Assembly (NCBI GenBank): GCA_963791295.1
Contig: CAWBRY010000004.1
Coordinates: 62,001-126,000, forward strand
Direction: 5' to 3'
DNA: 64,000 nt
DNA from: CAWBRY01 sp963791295
Lineage (GTDB): Bacteria > Bacteroidota > Bacteroidia > Chitinophagales > Chitinophagaceae
Numbering within the stretch: position 1 is the first letter of the stretch; the number at the start of each line of letters is the position of its first letter. Under the pieces are notes generated by a model that was not told the origin of the DNA, did no database searches, and was given only the letters and a program-made list of their open reading frames with translations. Below are positions 45,700 through 54,799 of the stretch, piece by piece. Both the position numbers and the translations under genes were made by a program.

Positions 45700-47322
45700 A
45701 TGAATCTCGAATTTAACCGGAATGAAGATGTAATGAAGCTATCGCTGAGTGATATGCGATTGCGGCTGGATAAGATCTATGAAGGAGGAGGGCGGAAGGC
45801 AATCGAAAAGCAAAAAGAAAGGAAAAAATTGACTCCACGCGAGCGGATCAATTATCTCATCGACAAGGATAAGCCTTTTCTGGAACTGGGAGCATTTGCC
45901 GGTTTTGAAATGTATGCGGAAGAAGGTGGTTGTCCCGCCGGTGGCACGGTTGCGGGCATTGGATATGTCAGTGGCCGTCAAACGGTGATCGTGGCTAACG
46001 ACCAAACTGTGAAAGCAGGTGCCTGGTTTCCTATTACCGGCAAGAAGAACCTTCGCATGCAAGAGATCTCCATGGAAAATCACTTGCCGATCATCTATCT
46101 CGTTGACAGTGCAGGTGTGTTTCTTCCATTGCAAGATGAAATATTTCCCGATAAGGAACATTTTGGCCGGATCTTTCGCAACAATGCCCGAATGAGTGCC
46201 ATGGGGATAAGTCAGATCGCGGCGGTGATGGGCGCCTGTGTTGCCGGCGGTGCTTACCTGCCCATCATGAGTGATGAAACATTGATGGTCGAAGGAGCAT
46301 CTATCTACCTTGCAGGACCCTATCTGGTCAAAGCCGCGATCGGTGAAGATGTAGATACCGAAACATTAGGAGGCGCCGCCACTCATACCGAAATCTCCGG
46401 TATTGCTGACTATAAATTCAAAACAGAACAAGCATGCATGGATCACATCAAGAAATTGATGTCTATGCTTGGAGAAAAAAACAAAGCGGGTTTCGACCGG
46501 ATCGCCGCCATTGCACCAAAAAAGAAACCCAAGGAATTGTATGGCGTGTTCCCGGCAGATGGCAAACCCTATGACATGCTCGAGATCATCGAACGGATTG
46601 TTGACGGTCCCGGATTTGAACAATATAAGGAAGACTATGGCAAGACCATTATATGCGGTTATGGCCGAATCGAGGGCTGGGCAGTGGGCGTTGTAGCCAA
46701 TCAACGAATCATTGTGAAAAACAAAAGAGGGGAAATGCAGCTCGGTGGAGTCATATACAATGATAGTGCTGATAAAGCTGCCCGGTTTATTCTGAATTGC
46801 AATCAGAAAAAAATTCCTCTGGTTTTCTTACAGGACGTAACTGGTTTTATGGTTGGAAGCCGGAGTGAACAATCAGGAATAATAAAGGACGGAGCTAAAA
46901 TGGTAAATGCCGTTGCAAATTCGATAGTGCCTCGTTTCACTGTTATTGTTGGTAATTCTTACGGAGCCGGCAACTATGCCATGTGCGGAAAAGCTTACGA
47001 TCCCCGGTTTATCTATGCCTGGCCATCAGCAAAAATTGCGGTAATGGGCGGCGACCAGGCGGCTAGTACTCTTCTGCAGATACAAGTCGCCGCAATGAAA
47101 GGCGAAGGCAAAAAGTTATCCGCCGAAAGAGAACAGAAACTTCTGAATGAGATCAAAGAAAGGTATGACCGCCAAACCTCTCCCTATTATGCTGCCGCAC
47201 GGTTATGGGTAGACGCGATTATTGATCCTCTTGAAACTAGGCGAGTCATTTCGGAAGGTATCCATGCGTCGAATCATAACCCCGAGATCGCTCAACTAAA
47301 ATTGGGTGTTTTCCAGGTTTGA
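45700..47322 (+). CDS. Acyl-CoA carboxylase carboxyltransferase (beta) subunit
   Basis: A 540-residue carboxyltransferase of the propionyl/methylcrotonyl-CoA carboxylase type. Start choice: ATG 45700 (MNLEFNRNEDVMKL) because the promoter element lies just before it. The N-terminal half has KKLTPRERINYLID, EGGCPAGGTVAGIGYVSG and YLVDSAGVFLPLQ, resembling methylcrotonyl-CoA carboxylase; the C-terminal half has QDVTGFMVGSRSEQSGI, GNSYGAGNYAMCG and AVMGGDQAASTL. It transfers CO2 from biotin to the acyl-CoA; the biotin subunit is not in this window. It overlaps rnhA. Confidence 0.93.
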   Translation: MNLEFNRNEDVMKLSLSDMRLRLDKIYEGGGRKAIEKQKERKKLTPRERINYLIDKDKPFLELGAFAGFEMYAEEGGCPAGGTVAGIGYVSGRQTVIVANDQTVKAGAWFPITGKKNLRMQEISMENHLPIIYLVDSAGVFLPLQDEIFPDKEHFGRIFRNNARMSAMGISQIAAVMGACVAGGAYLPIMSDETLMVEGASIYLAGPYLVKAAIGEDVDTETLGGAATHTEISGIADYKFKTEQACMDHIKKLMSMLGEKNKAGFDRIAAIAPKKKPKELYGVFPADGKPYDMLEIIERIVDGPGFEQYKEDYGKTIICGYGRIEGWAVGVVANQRIIVKNKRGEMQLGGVIYNDSADKAARFILNCNQKKIPLVFLQDVTGFMVGSRSEQSGIIKDGAKMVNAVANSIVPRFTVIVGNSYGAGNYAMCGKAYDPRFIYAWPSAKIAVMGGDQAASTLLQIQVAAMKGEGKKLSAEREQKLLNEIKERYDRQTSPYYAAARLWVDAIIDPLETRRVISEGIHASNHNPEIAQLKLGVFQV

Positions 47323-47795
47323 CTACAGAAGTCACCATATATACCGATGGTTCATCCAGAGGCAATCCTGGTCCCGGCGGTTATGGCACCATACTTATGA
47401 GTGGTTCACATAGAAAAGAATTGTCGCACGGGTATCGTCTCACCACCAATAATCGTATGGAATTGATGGCCATTCTTGCCGGCTTAAAGGCTCTTAAAAA
47501 AGAACGACTCAACATCACCATTTATTCAGACAGTCAATATATCGTCAATTCGATTGAGAAAGGATGGTTCAGGAACTGGATAAAGACAAATTTCAAGGGT
47601 GGCAAGAAAAATAAAGACTTGTGGATGGAATATGATCGCTTGTCCCAAAACCACAAGATAAAACTCGTATGGGTTAAGGGGCATTCAGTTAACCCATTTA
47701 ATAACCGATGCGATGAGCTGGCAACTTCAGCTGCAGACGGCAAGCATCTGTCAGTGGATGAAGCGTATGAATTAGGATTAGATGGGGCGCAATGA
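47319..47795 (+). CDS. rnhA: Ribonuclease HI
   Basis: A 158-residue enzyme that degrades the RNA strand of RNA-DNA hybrids. The start is TTG at 47319, sharing TTGA with the carboxylase stop, which implies coupled translation. Catalytic residues are visible in YTDGSSRGNPGPGG (first Asp), NNRMELMA (Glu), YSDSQYIVNS (second Asp) and NNRCDELA (last Asp). The basic handle region KTNFKGGKKNKDL is present, as in E. coli RNase HI. Complete. Confidence 0.95.
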   Translation: MTTEVTIYTDGSSRGNPGPGGYGTILMSGSHRKELSHGYRLTTNNRMELMAILAGLKALKKERLNITIYSDSQYIVNSIEKGWFRNWIKTNFKGGKKNKDLWMEYDRLSQNHKIKLVWVKGHSVNPFNNRCDELATSAADGKHLSVDEAYELGLDGAQ

Positions 47796-47798
47796 CGC

Positions 47799-48374
47799 CT
47801 ATGCCTGGTGGGGAACGTTTATTGTTTTTCGGCTAAACACGTGGTGACATCCGAAAAATATTCCATTGAAGATTAGTGTGGCCCAAAGACTTCCTTTTAA
47901 AAATGGCAGTCCGGCCGCGTAACAGCTCATGAGACCATCCCAGGTCTTCGGATATGGAACGTTATTGATATCCCTTCCTCCCCCAACCCAATTGGCAAAA
48001 TTAGAAGCCAGGAAAAAGAAGGCGACTCCTGCCAGGGAACCTGCTACTATTTGAACAATATTGTTCTTATTGATAAAAAATCCAATTACTGTCACAAGCC
48101 CAAATAAGATGTAGTTGATCAATTGACCATTATAAAACCCTTTTAGATCGGTAAGGCCCTGCTGGTAAAGTAGCTGATAAATGCAATCCGACACCAGCAT
48201 GGAAAGCAGAGGGATAAGGAAAGAAATTTTCTTGTTTTTTATCACGGAACCTGCGAAAAGCGCCATGGCTATTTGCGGCGCAAATCCCAATGGCCGGCTA
48301 TCCCAGACGCGATAAAGAGCGGCGGCAATAACCAGCAAAGCAAAGACAAGAATGGTGTTTCTATTATTCTTCAT
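47799..48374 (-). CDS. DUF6580-family membrane protein
   Basis: A 191-residue membrane protein with five or six helices (AIVFALLVIAAALYR-like first helix, IAMALFAGSVI, FLIPLLSMLVSDCI, YILFGLVTVIGFF, GSLAGVAFFFLASNF). YRVWDSRPLGFAPQIAMALF near the N-terminus and SLWATLIFNGIFF near the end match DUF6580, a family with a possible transport role. I start at ATG 48374 because a TATTTTTG element sits at 48392-48399; the frame is open 51 bases further upstream. Convergent with rnhA. Confidence 0.75.
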   Translation of the reverse strand: MKNNRNTILVFALLVIAAALYRVWDSRPLGFAPQIAMALFAGSVIKNKKISFLIPLLSMLVSDCIYQLLYQQGLTDLKGFYNGQLINYILFGLVTVIGFFINKNNIVQIVAGSLAGVAFFFLASNFANWVGGGRDINNVPYPKTWDGLMSCYAAGLPFLKGSLWATLIFNGIFFGCHHVFSRKTINVPHQA

Positions 48375-48391
48375 TATTCTAAGTTTCATCA

Positions 48392-48399
48392 CAAAAATA
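48392..48399 (-). promoter_or_regulatory. -7 promoter element of the DUF6580 gene
   Basis: Minus-strand TATTTTTG fits TAnnTTTG and leaves 17 bases to the ATG at 48374, which decides that start over the upstream ones. Confidence 0.45.
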
Positions 48400-48541
48400 A
48401 AAGAATTGAGCCAATCGACGATCAATTAATTCTCGCTTTAGAACCGTTCTTTTCTCTGTTTCAGTCGACAAAATTCTCTTACCACTAAGTAGTTCAGTGA
48501 ATTATATGTGGAAACTTTAATTTGTCGTATAAACCAATTCG

Positions 48542-48901
48542 GTGAAAGTTCAAAAAAATCCTCTTGGAAAAATTGGTGAAGAAATGGCGGCAGTGTGGTT
48601 AATAAAAAATGGATTTGAGATCCTGCATCGCAACTGGCGCCATTCTCATTATGAAATAGATGTCATAGCCATTAAAAATAATATCCTACATTTCGTGGAG
48701 GTAAAGGCGAGAAAGAATTCATTTGGTGGATATCCCGAAAACAATGTTGGCAGAAGCAAATTCAAGAATCTCCAAAAGGCATCTGACGAATACCTGTTCC
48801 TTTATCCGGGACATCAATGGATACAATATGATATACTGTCGATCCGGATTTTTGGGGATAGGGAAACGGAATATTTTTTCCTCGAGGATGTGTTCTTGTA
48901 G
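48542..48901 (+). CDS. YraN-family endonuclease-like protein (UPF0102)
   Basis: A 119-residue protein with the restriction-endonuclease-like fold of the YraN family. Motifs: GKIGEEMAAVWLIKNGFEIL at the start, HYEIDVIAIK near residue 38 (acidic metal ligand) and LHFVEVKAR near 50 (the E-x-K of the PD-ExK core). The start is GTG at 48542; no ATG fits. The family is conserved across bacteria; its nuclease role is unproven. Confidence 0.9.
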   Translation: MKVQKNPLGKIGEEMAAVWLIKNGFEILHRNWRHSHYEIDVIAIKNNILHFVEVKARKNSFGGYPENNVGRSKFKNLQKASDEYLFLYPGHQWIQYDILSIRIFGDRETEYFFLEDVFL

Positions 48902-48932
48902 CTGATTGGAACGTTCACGATTCGGAAAAAAT

Positions 48933-49838
48933 TCATTTTGCCGCATAAGCGGGATGAAACTTCTCAAGGGTCTTTCTCAGAAAATCCCGGTCAAGATGCG
49001 TATAGATTTCAGTCGTGGTAATACTCTGATGTCCCAACATTTCCTGGACAGCCCGAAGGTCAGCGCCACCCTCAATGAGATGAGTAGCGAATGAATGCCT
49101 GAATGTATGCGGTGAAATGGTTTTGCTGATCCCCGCAGCTTTGCAAAGGTCTTTGATGATATAAAAGATCATCACCCTGGAAAGTTTCTTGCCTCTATTA
49201 TTCATGAATAGTACATCCTCGTTGCCGGGCTGTATAGCCAGGTGATTCCGGACCTTATCTTTATAAATGGTGATGTATTTAGCAGCGCTTTTGCCGATGG
49301 GGACCAACCTTTCTTTATCACCCTTTCCCAACACACGAACAAAACCAACATCAAGGTATAATTGAGATATTTTCAGATTGACTAGTTCACTCACCCTAAG
49401 CCCGCATCCATACATTGTCTCAATGATGGCTTTGTTTCTTTCACCCGCAGGTTGGCTCAGATCGATCGCGGCGATTAGCCTCTCAATTTCTTCAATGCTC
49501 AATGTATCTGGCAACCCTCTCTTCAACTTGGGAGCATCTAGCAAAGCCGTTGGGTCCTGGGAAGAAATATTTTCGAGCAGGCAATACTTATAGAATGCAC
49601 GAATACCCGAAATAATTCTGGCCTGCGAGGCTGCATTCATTCCAAAAATTGTGATCCATTTTAAGAACGATTGCAGGTCTTTTAATACAATCGCTGAAGG
49701 AGTTTTTATTTGATTTTTTTCCTGTAGGTATTGAGTCAGGATTTCCACATCGCGTAGATAAGCCGAAACAGAATTGTCAGCTAGCGATTTTTCAAGTTGA
49801 AGATAAGATTTGAATCCTTTCTTATAAGCTTCCCACAT
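48933..49838 (-). CDS. xerD: Tyrosine recombinase XerD-like
   Basis: A 301-residue tyrosine recombinase with all catalytic residues: Arg in YGCGLRVSELVNL, Lys in LGKGDKERLVPI, the HxxR in SPHTFRHSFATHL, the second His in LGHQSITTT and the Tyr in IYTHLD. The N-terminal SAM-like arm-binding domain (YLQLEKSLADNSVSAYLRD) is that of XerC/XerD. Length fits the chromosome-dimer-resolving enzyme rather than an integrase. It starts three bases after the lipoprotein gene upstream, in the same transcript. Confidence 0.9.
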   Translation of the reverse strand: MWEAYKKGFKSYLQLEKSLADNSVSAYLRDVEILTQYLQEKNQIKTPSAIVLKDLQSFLKWITIFGMNAASQARIISGIRAFYKYCLLENISSQDPTALLDAPKLKRGLPDTLSIEEIERLIAAIDLSQPAGERNKAIIETMYGCGLRVSELVNLKISQLYLDVGFVRVLGKGDKERLVPIGKSAAKYITIYKDKVRNHLAIQPGNEDVLFMNNRGKKLSRVMIFYIIKDLCKAAGISKTISPHTFRHSFATHLIEGGADLRAVQEMLGHQSITTTEIYTHLDRDFLRKTLEKFHPAYAAK

Positions 49839-49841
49839 GGA

Positions 49842-50495
49842 TTATTCAAGAGTAATATTCTTTTCCAGGTTTTCCCATTTGCCATCGATTTTTACTTTCA
49901 CCCAGATCTTTGTCGGGGTGATGTTGACGGAATCTAAAAACTCATGAATTTCATCATAGTCGATATCCAGTGCCTTTCCAAAAGTCATCATGGCTTTCTT
50001 TCCAGTCTCCATTTCTTCCACGTAAATATTTCCCCTGTCGGTACTGACTGCAAGGTTATCTGCAACCGCGAATTTTGGGTCCAGGTTGTTGATCCCGCTG
50101 CTCTTCATTCCGAATTTTTCTGCCTTGCTGTAGGGTAGTTTCAACTGGAACCCGCGGCCGGTACTGCAGTCGTTAAACAATACCCAGGCGAAGGCCGTAT
50201 CCTTTATGAAACAGCGAACAAAATCTTTATTAATATTCACTTGCGTATTTAACAGGTAGGTAAAACCAGTTTTTCTATTCACGCCCATTCCTTTGTAACT
50301 CCAGATAATGCTGTCGGCCTGGCAATCCCTTGCGGTAATATATACGTATGGACTCAATTCATGATTGCCGGTAAACTTGAGAGTATCTTTCAGACATGCT
50401 GTATCACAAAATGTCTTGCTTCCAGATGAAGATTTACAATTAGTGAAATGAATAAAAACCAGGATGACCAGGAATGGAATAAGCAGGATTCGCAT
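49842..50495 (-). CDS. Hypothetical lipoprotein
   Basis: A 217-residue exported lipoprotein. The signal peptide LLIPFLVILVFIHFTNCKSS has a lipobox near residue 20 (FTNC). The mature part is rich in beta-strand (YVYITARDCQADSIIWSY, DTAFAWVLFNDCSTG) with four Cys. No known domain is recognised. It is read with xerD as one unit; the pairing is probably only positional. Confidence 0.7.
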   Translation of the reverse strand: MRILLIPFLVILVFIHFTNCKSSSGSKTFCDTACLKDTLKFTGNHELSPYVYITARDCQADSIIWSYKGMGVNRKTGFTYLLNTQVNINKDFVRCFIKDTAFAWVLFNDCSTGRGFQLKLPYSKAEKFGMKSSGINNLDPKFAVADNLAVSTDRGNIYVEEMETGKKAMMTFGKALDIDYDEIHEFLDSVNITPTKIWVKVKIDGKWENLEKNITLE

Positions 50496-50514
50496 AAGGA
50501 TGTTATTTGGTTGC

Positions 50515-50522
50515 CAAATTTA
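50515..50522 (-). promoter_or_regulatory. -7 promoter element of the lipoprotein-xerD operon
   Basis: Minus-strand TAAATTTG fits TAnnTTTG, 19 bases before the ATG at 50495. Confidence 0.45.
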
Positions 50523-50570
50523 GCCTTTTTGCTTCTTCCAACTTGATCCAGTTTTTTACGGTTACCAGAC

Positions 50571-50599
50571 AAAAAAAGAGTCCCGTAGAAACGGAACTC
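50571..50599 (-). terminator. Rho-independent terminator after the terpene-cyclase-like gene
   Basis: Read on the minus strand, GAGTTCCGT and ACGGGACTC pair over nine bases (one wobble) around TTCT, followed by seven T. It lies 46 bases past the stop of the gene at 50645. Confidence 0.85.
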
Positions 50600-50644
50600 C
50601 GGATTACTAACCGGCTGTTAGTATGACATCCTTTATTTAAGTAG

Positions 50645-51994
50645 TTATTTATCGCTCTCTTGCATGGAAAACTGCATGTCCTTATGAATAGAAAGGATCA
50701 ATAAGCAGGTTGCCGTACAAAAAACGGGGCTGGTAATGCAGTGATGCCCATTCCAGGAACCATCACTATTCTGGATTTTTACCAATTTCGTCTCCATCAT
50801 ATTATACCACTTCTTCCAGTCATCGCCGCCCTGCATCAACAGACTCTCCCCCGTCATCAGATAGCTCATAAACTCTTCCCCGCCATTACTCCCAAAACCT
50901 TCCATCACGTCACTTCGCATAGCTTGCTCCTGGGAAGCATTGTTAATAGAATAGGCTGTCACTAATTCCTTGGCTTCCGGGCTGCTCACGCCGGCCTCAC
51001 GCAAATTTTCTTCGGTGACTTTATCATCTTTGATCTTGTTTTCCTTACGGGCTTTCTTAATAAGGTCCCTGGCTCGACGTGCTTCTTTCGCACTTCCCCG
51101 CGTCGTACTCGACAAACCGTAAAGCACAACTCCCGCCGCCTTCCCGGTAACAACCGACTTGGTTTCAACATCGAAATTGCTGTTCTGGTATTTGTATCCG
51201 CGGTTTAATACAACAGAATCAACCTTTCTTCCTACACTCTGTGCATTTTCGAGCGCATTGTTCGCCAAAGCTGATTGTAATACAGGCGCCCAGCCTCCAT
51301 CCTTCCAACTTCCATCCGTATCCTGACCTTTTTCAATTCTGGCTACACATTTATCCAATGCTTTTTCGATTCTCTTCTTTACGCTGGCATCGGCGATTTC
51401 ATACCTGAGCAGGTTCGTAAAGAACTGCGCCGTCAGGATCACATCGATGTTGCGGCCCAGCTTGACCTGTGGTTGCGTATTATCAAGTGTTGTCAGGTAG
51501 GGTTGGTTCGCGGGACATGTTTCAACCGCCTTCAGTAAAAATTCGAGCCCCTCTTTCAGGTTTTTTGAGTACTCCCCTTTCTCTATGGTATTGTCTGTGC
51601 GGAGCAGTGACATGGCCACCAAAGCTGTAGAAGCCGGATCGCTTTTTACCGCATGGGGATTCATAATGTCCTGGTGAGAATGAGTTCCGGCTCCCCATCC
51701 ACCATCATTGCCCTGTGCATCGGCAATCCAGTGAAGACCTTTTTTTACTGATTCTTCCACCTTTTCAGAGGTTTCGAACTTGATTAGTGAAACGCTGCTT
51801 CCTGCAGTATCTAATCCAAGGATCGTCTTCATAATGCAAGCCTGATTCAGCGTTGGATTGATACAACAGCTGACTGCAGTCTTTTGCGTCTCAACATTTC
51901 GGATTGAAAAAGTGAACATGACAATGATCCCCAGGGCTGAAATGGGAATCAACGCTTTTTGCGCAGCCCATTTCAAAGAAATTAATGATTTCAT
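50645..51994 (-). CDS. Prenyltransferase/squalene-cyclase-repeat protein
   Basis: A 449-residue protein starting at the likely ATG at 51994 with an N-terminal hydrophobic helix (ALIPISALGIIVMFTFSI) that anchors or exports it. It is built of alpha-alpha repeats with the family's QW-like blocks, e.g. VKKGLHWIADAQGNDGGWG near residue 80, GQDTDGSWKDGGWAP near 240 and IQNSDGSWNGHHC near the end. These repeats occur in prenyltransferase beta subunits and squalene cyclases. The DxDD catalytic motif of cyclases is not seen, so it may bind rather than cyclise. Terminator present. Confidence 0.6.
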   Translation of the reverse strand: MKSLISLKWAAQKALIPISALGIIVMFTFSIRNVETQKTAVSCCINPTLNQACIMKTILGLDTAGSSVSLIKFETSEKVEESVKKGLHWIADAQGNDGGWGAGTHSHQDIMNPHAVKSDPASTALVAMSLLRTDNTIEKGEYSKNLKEGLEFLLKAVETCPANQPYLTTLDNTQPQVKLGRNIDVILTAQFFTNLLRYEIADASVKKRIEKALDKCVARIEKGQDTDGSWKDGGWAPVLQSALANNALENAQSVGRKVDSVVLNRGYKYQNSNFDVETKSVVTGKAAGVVLYGLSSTTRGSAKEARRARDLIKKARKENKIKDDKVTEENLREAGVSSPEAKELVTAYSINNASQEQAMRSDVMEGFGSNGGEEFMSYLMTGESLLMQGGDDWKKWYNMMETKLVKIQNSDGSWNGHHCITSPVFCTATCLLILSIHKDMQFSMQESDK

Positions 51995-52158
51995 GGCATC
52001 AATTTTTTTGCTTCTCCAATGGAAGGTCATACTGACTTCTGTTCAAAGTCCATTCCACGAAAAGCTGGTTAAAAAATCAAGCCGGTTGCAATCTGTAAAT
52101 GTCTTGCCATCAATTTGCTGTGGCAATTTTGTATCGTAAGACCCTAATTGTTCATGCT

Positions 52159-54060
52159 CTATTTCCCGGAATCCTCTGTATCATCTTCTTCGGGTTGACC
52201 ATTGCTCGCTAACAACCTCGCATTTTCAACCAGTCTTAGAAATTCTGAACGATATCCTTCGTCGTCGTTGCCTTTCGATTTACGAGCAAGGGTAATAACA
52301 TCTTCAAAGGATGAGCTTGATTTGAATTCAGAGTTTCGAAGCAACATCCCAAACTCGGATACAGCTGCCGCAAAGCGAAAATTATCTGACGTACTTGAGA
52401 TAGAAGTCTGCTTATCCAATACAGGATGCTCAATTAATTTGCTTATATCTTCATCGGGTTCTTTATAGCGGAATTTAACCGTCATGATCTCACCTGCGTG
52501 TGAAGATTTACTCAATGGCGCGACGTTCGATTGATATTTTAGCTCATCGACCTTCTCGAGCAAACTGGTTTTGACACCAACTGGAATCACTTCATATAAG
52601 GCAGTGACGGTATGCCCGCTACCCAGGTCCCCGGCATCCTTTTTATCGTTATTAAAATCTTCCTTGTTCAGTATCCGGTTCTCATATCCAATCAAACGAT
52701 AACCCTGAACCTTTTCCGGATTGAATTCAATTTGCAATTTCACATCCTTGGCAATCGTAAAAAGCGTACCTCCGAATTCATTTACCAATACCTTCTTAGC
52801 TTCACTCAGGCCATCCACATAGGCATGATTGCCATTTCCTTTATCGGCCAGCTTCTGCATCTTACTATCCTGGTAGTTACCAGAGCCATATCCCAATACA
52901 GTAAGAAATACACCAGACTTTCTTTCATTTTCAATCAGGGTTTCCATTTCATCGTCGCTGCTGGGACCGACGTTGAAATCACCATCTGTACAAAGGATCA
53001 CTCTGTTGTTACCTTTTTTTACAAAATTTTCTTTGGCGATCTTATAAGCGAGTTTAATTCCTTCACCACCTGCCGTAGAACCTCCGGCATCAAGTCGATC
53101 AATCGCATCTTTTATCTTCGTCTTTTCATCGCCGCGGGTTGATGGCAGCACCAGGCCTGCATTGCCGGCATATACGACCATTGCGATCCGGTCCTGTGGC
53201 CTAAGTTGGTCAACCAACATTTTCATAGAAGCCTTTACCAGAGGGAGTTTCATGGGTTCGTCCATTGAACCAGATACATCGATAAGAAAAACAATATTGG
53301 AGGCGGGAAGATTTTCGGTTGGGATCTTTTTTCCCTGTAAGCCGATCAGGACTAATTTATTTTCTTTATTCCATGGACAATCTGATATCTCCGTATTAAT
53401 GGAGAAAGGCTGATCGTGTTGAGGTTGGGGATATTCATAGTGAAAATAATTGACCATCTCCTCGATTCTTACTGCACCGGCGGGCGGCAACTTTCCCTGA
53501 TTTAAGATCCTGCGAACATTACTATAGGATGCGGCGTCCACATCTATTGAAAAAGTGGATAGGGGATTGTCCGTAACTTTTAAGAATCGATTCTCAGTGA
53601 TGTGATCATAACCTTCCCTGCTGTATTGTTGAGTTGGTTGATCACCGTCGTAAAATGTGTTACTCTCGTAATCCAGCGTTGCATAGGGTAATCTTGCGGA
53701 GCCTGTCAGCGCTTTTGACTTTCTTGCACCATAACCCAGCAAAACCGTTTCTTGCTGTGGTGGAGCATAGCTGGTAAGCGTTATATTCAGCGTTCCACTT
53801 GTCCTTACTTTAATTTCCTTTGTATCAAACCCCGCTGCGGATACCACCAGGATGGCCCGATTGTCGGGCACAATTATCTTGAATTTTCCATCCGCACCTG
53901 ATACGGTCGCGGTAGATGAGCCTTTAACAGTAATGGTCGCCCCGATAACAGGCTTTCCACCATAATCTTTTATAGTCCCCGTAACCGTGTGTGAATGAAT
54001 GGGTCGAAATGCCAGGAACAAGAGCATTGCCGGTACCAGCATGAATAATATCTTCTTCAT
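52159..54060 (-). CDS. Exported VWA-domain protein (YfbK-like) with CarboxypepD-like domain
   Basis: A 633-residue protein starting at ATG 54060 (MKKILFMLVPAMLLFLAF, a signal peptide). A CarboxypepD_reg-like domain follows (VTGTIKDYGGKPVIGATIT). Then the YfbK N-terminal part (PLSTFSIDVDAASYSNVRRI, PAGAVRIEEMVNYFHYEYP), the VWA domain with the MIDAS motif FLIDVSGSMDEP near residue 258, TDGDFNVG, and the DUF3520 C-terminus. The protein probably binds a partner through its metal site in the periplasm or on the surface. It faces the sigma factor gene divergently. Confidence 0.88.
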   Translation of the reverse strand: MKKILFMLVPAMLLFLAFRPIHSHTVTGTIKDYGGKPVIGATITVKGSSTATVSGADGKFKIIVPDNRAILVVSAAGFDTKEIKVRTSGTLNITLTSYAPPQQETVLLGYGARKSKALTGSARLPYATLDYESNTFYDGDQPTQQYSREGYDHITENRFLKVTDNPLSTFSIDVDAASYSNVRRILNQGKLPPAGAVRIEEMVNYFHYEYPQPQHDQPFSINTEISDCPWNKENKLVLIGLQGKKIPTENLPASNIVFLIDVSGSMDEPMKLPLVKASMKMLVDQLRPQDRIAMVVYAGNAGLVLPSTRGDEKTKIKDAIDRLDAGGSTAGGEGIKLAYKIAKENFVKKGNNRVILCTDGDFNVGPSSDDEMETLIENERKSGVFLTVLGYGSGNYQDSKMQKLADKGNGNHAYVDGLSEAKKVLVNEFGGTLFTIAKDVKLQIEFNPEKVQGYRLIGYENRILNKEDFNNDKKDAGDLGSGHTVTALYEVIPVGVKTSLLEKVDELKYQSNVAPLSKSSHAGEIMTVKFRYKEPDEDISKLIEHPVLDKQTSISSTSDNFRFAAAVSEFGMLLRNSEFKSSSSFEDVITLARKSKGNDDEGYRSEFLRLVENARLLASNGQPEEDDTEDSGK

Positions 54061-54141
54061 AAATGTATTTTGATATGGGAGATGCTGTCTTTTTAGCAAT
54101 TGCATAAGGAATTAGGATATTTTTTTTGTTATTTTTAGGCG

Positions 54142-54777
54142 TTGTACTTCATAAGAAATATATCGCATTCATCGCTTACCGATAAGGAACTTGTCGCCCT
54201 TTATAAGAAGTCGGAAGACCTTGTTGTATTGGGCGAATTGTATCAGCGATATATGGAACTTGTCTACGGGGTTTGCCTCAAATACCTGAAAGATCCAGAG
54301 ACTGCAAAAGATGGGGTTATGCAACTTTTTGAGGAATTGATTCCCAAATTGAAAAAGCATGAAGTAGAGAATTTTAAGCCCTGGCTGCACCAGGTCGCTC
54401 GAAATTTTTGCCTCATGCAGCTGAGGACTCCCAAGAACCTGAAAGTCGTAGAAATGAAGACGGAATTTGTGCAAACGGAAGAAAATGCGCATCTGGTTGA
54501 TATGCTTGAAAAAGAAGAAAATTTCAAGAAGCTGGAATACTGTCTAAGTACACTCACGAGAGATCAACAGGATGCGATCCGGCTGTTTTATCTCGAAAAC
54601 AAATGTTATAATGAAATTGTTGAGATCACAGGACAGGACTGGAACCAGGTAAGAAGCTTCATTCAAAACGGGAGAAGGAATTTGAAAGTATGTATGGAAA
54701 AAGAGTTACCGGATACCGAGAGATATCGATTTGGAGGAATGCCCTCGGGGCAATCGGGCAGGGAACCGTTGGCGTAG
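54142..54777 (+). CDS. RNA polymerase sigma-70 (ECF-type) factor
   Basis: A 211-residue sigma factor starting at TTG 54142. SLTDKELVALYKKSEDLVVL at the start, YRYMELVYGVCLKYLKDP-type region 2 and NFKPWLHQVARNFCLMQL follow, then region 4 with LTRDQQDAIRLFYLENKCYN and ITGQDWNQVRSFIQNGRRN. It is unlike the sigma factor at 42247. It would control the downstream TonB-type anti-sigma protein and perhaps the divergent VWA gene. Confidence 0.87.
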   Translation: MYFIRNISHSSLTDKELVALYKKSEDLVVLGELYQRYMELVYGVCLKYLKDPETAKDGVMQLFEELIPKLKKHEVENFKPWLHQVARNFCLMQLRTPKNLKVVEMKTEFVQTEENAHLVDMLEKEENFKKLEYCLSTLTRDQQDAIRLFYLENKCYNEIVEITGQDWNQVRSFIQNGRRNLKVCMEKELPDTERYRFGGMPSGQSGREPLA

Positions 54778-54799
54778 CATCACTTAATATTATTATTAC

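Noticed and set aside
48933..49838. XerD-like gene as a phage integrase
   Set aside because: Length, N-terminal domain and neighbours (yraN, lipoprotein) fit the housekeeping recombinase; no att-like repeats or phage genes are near.
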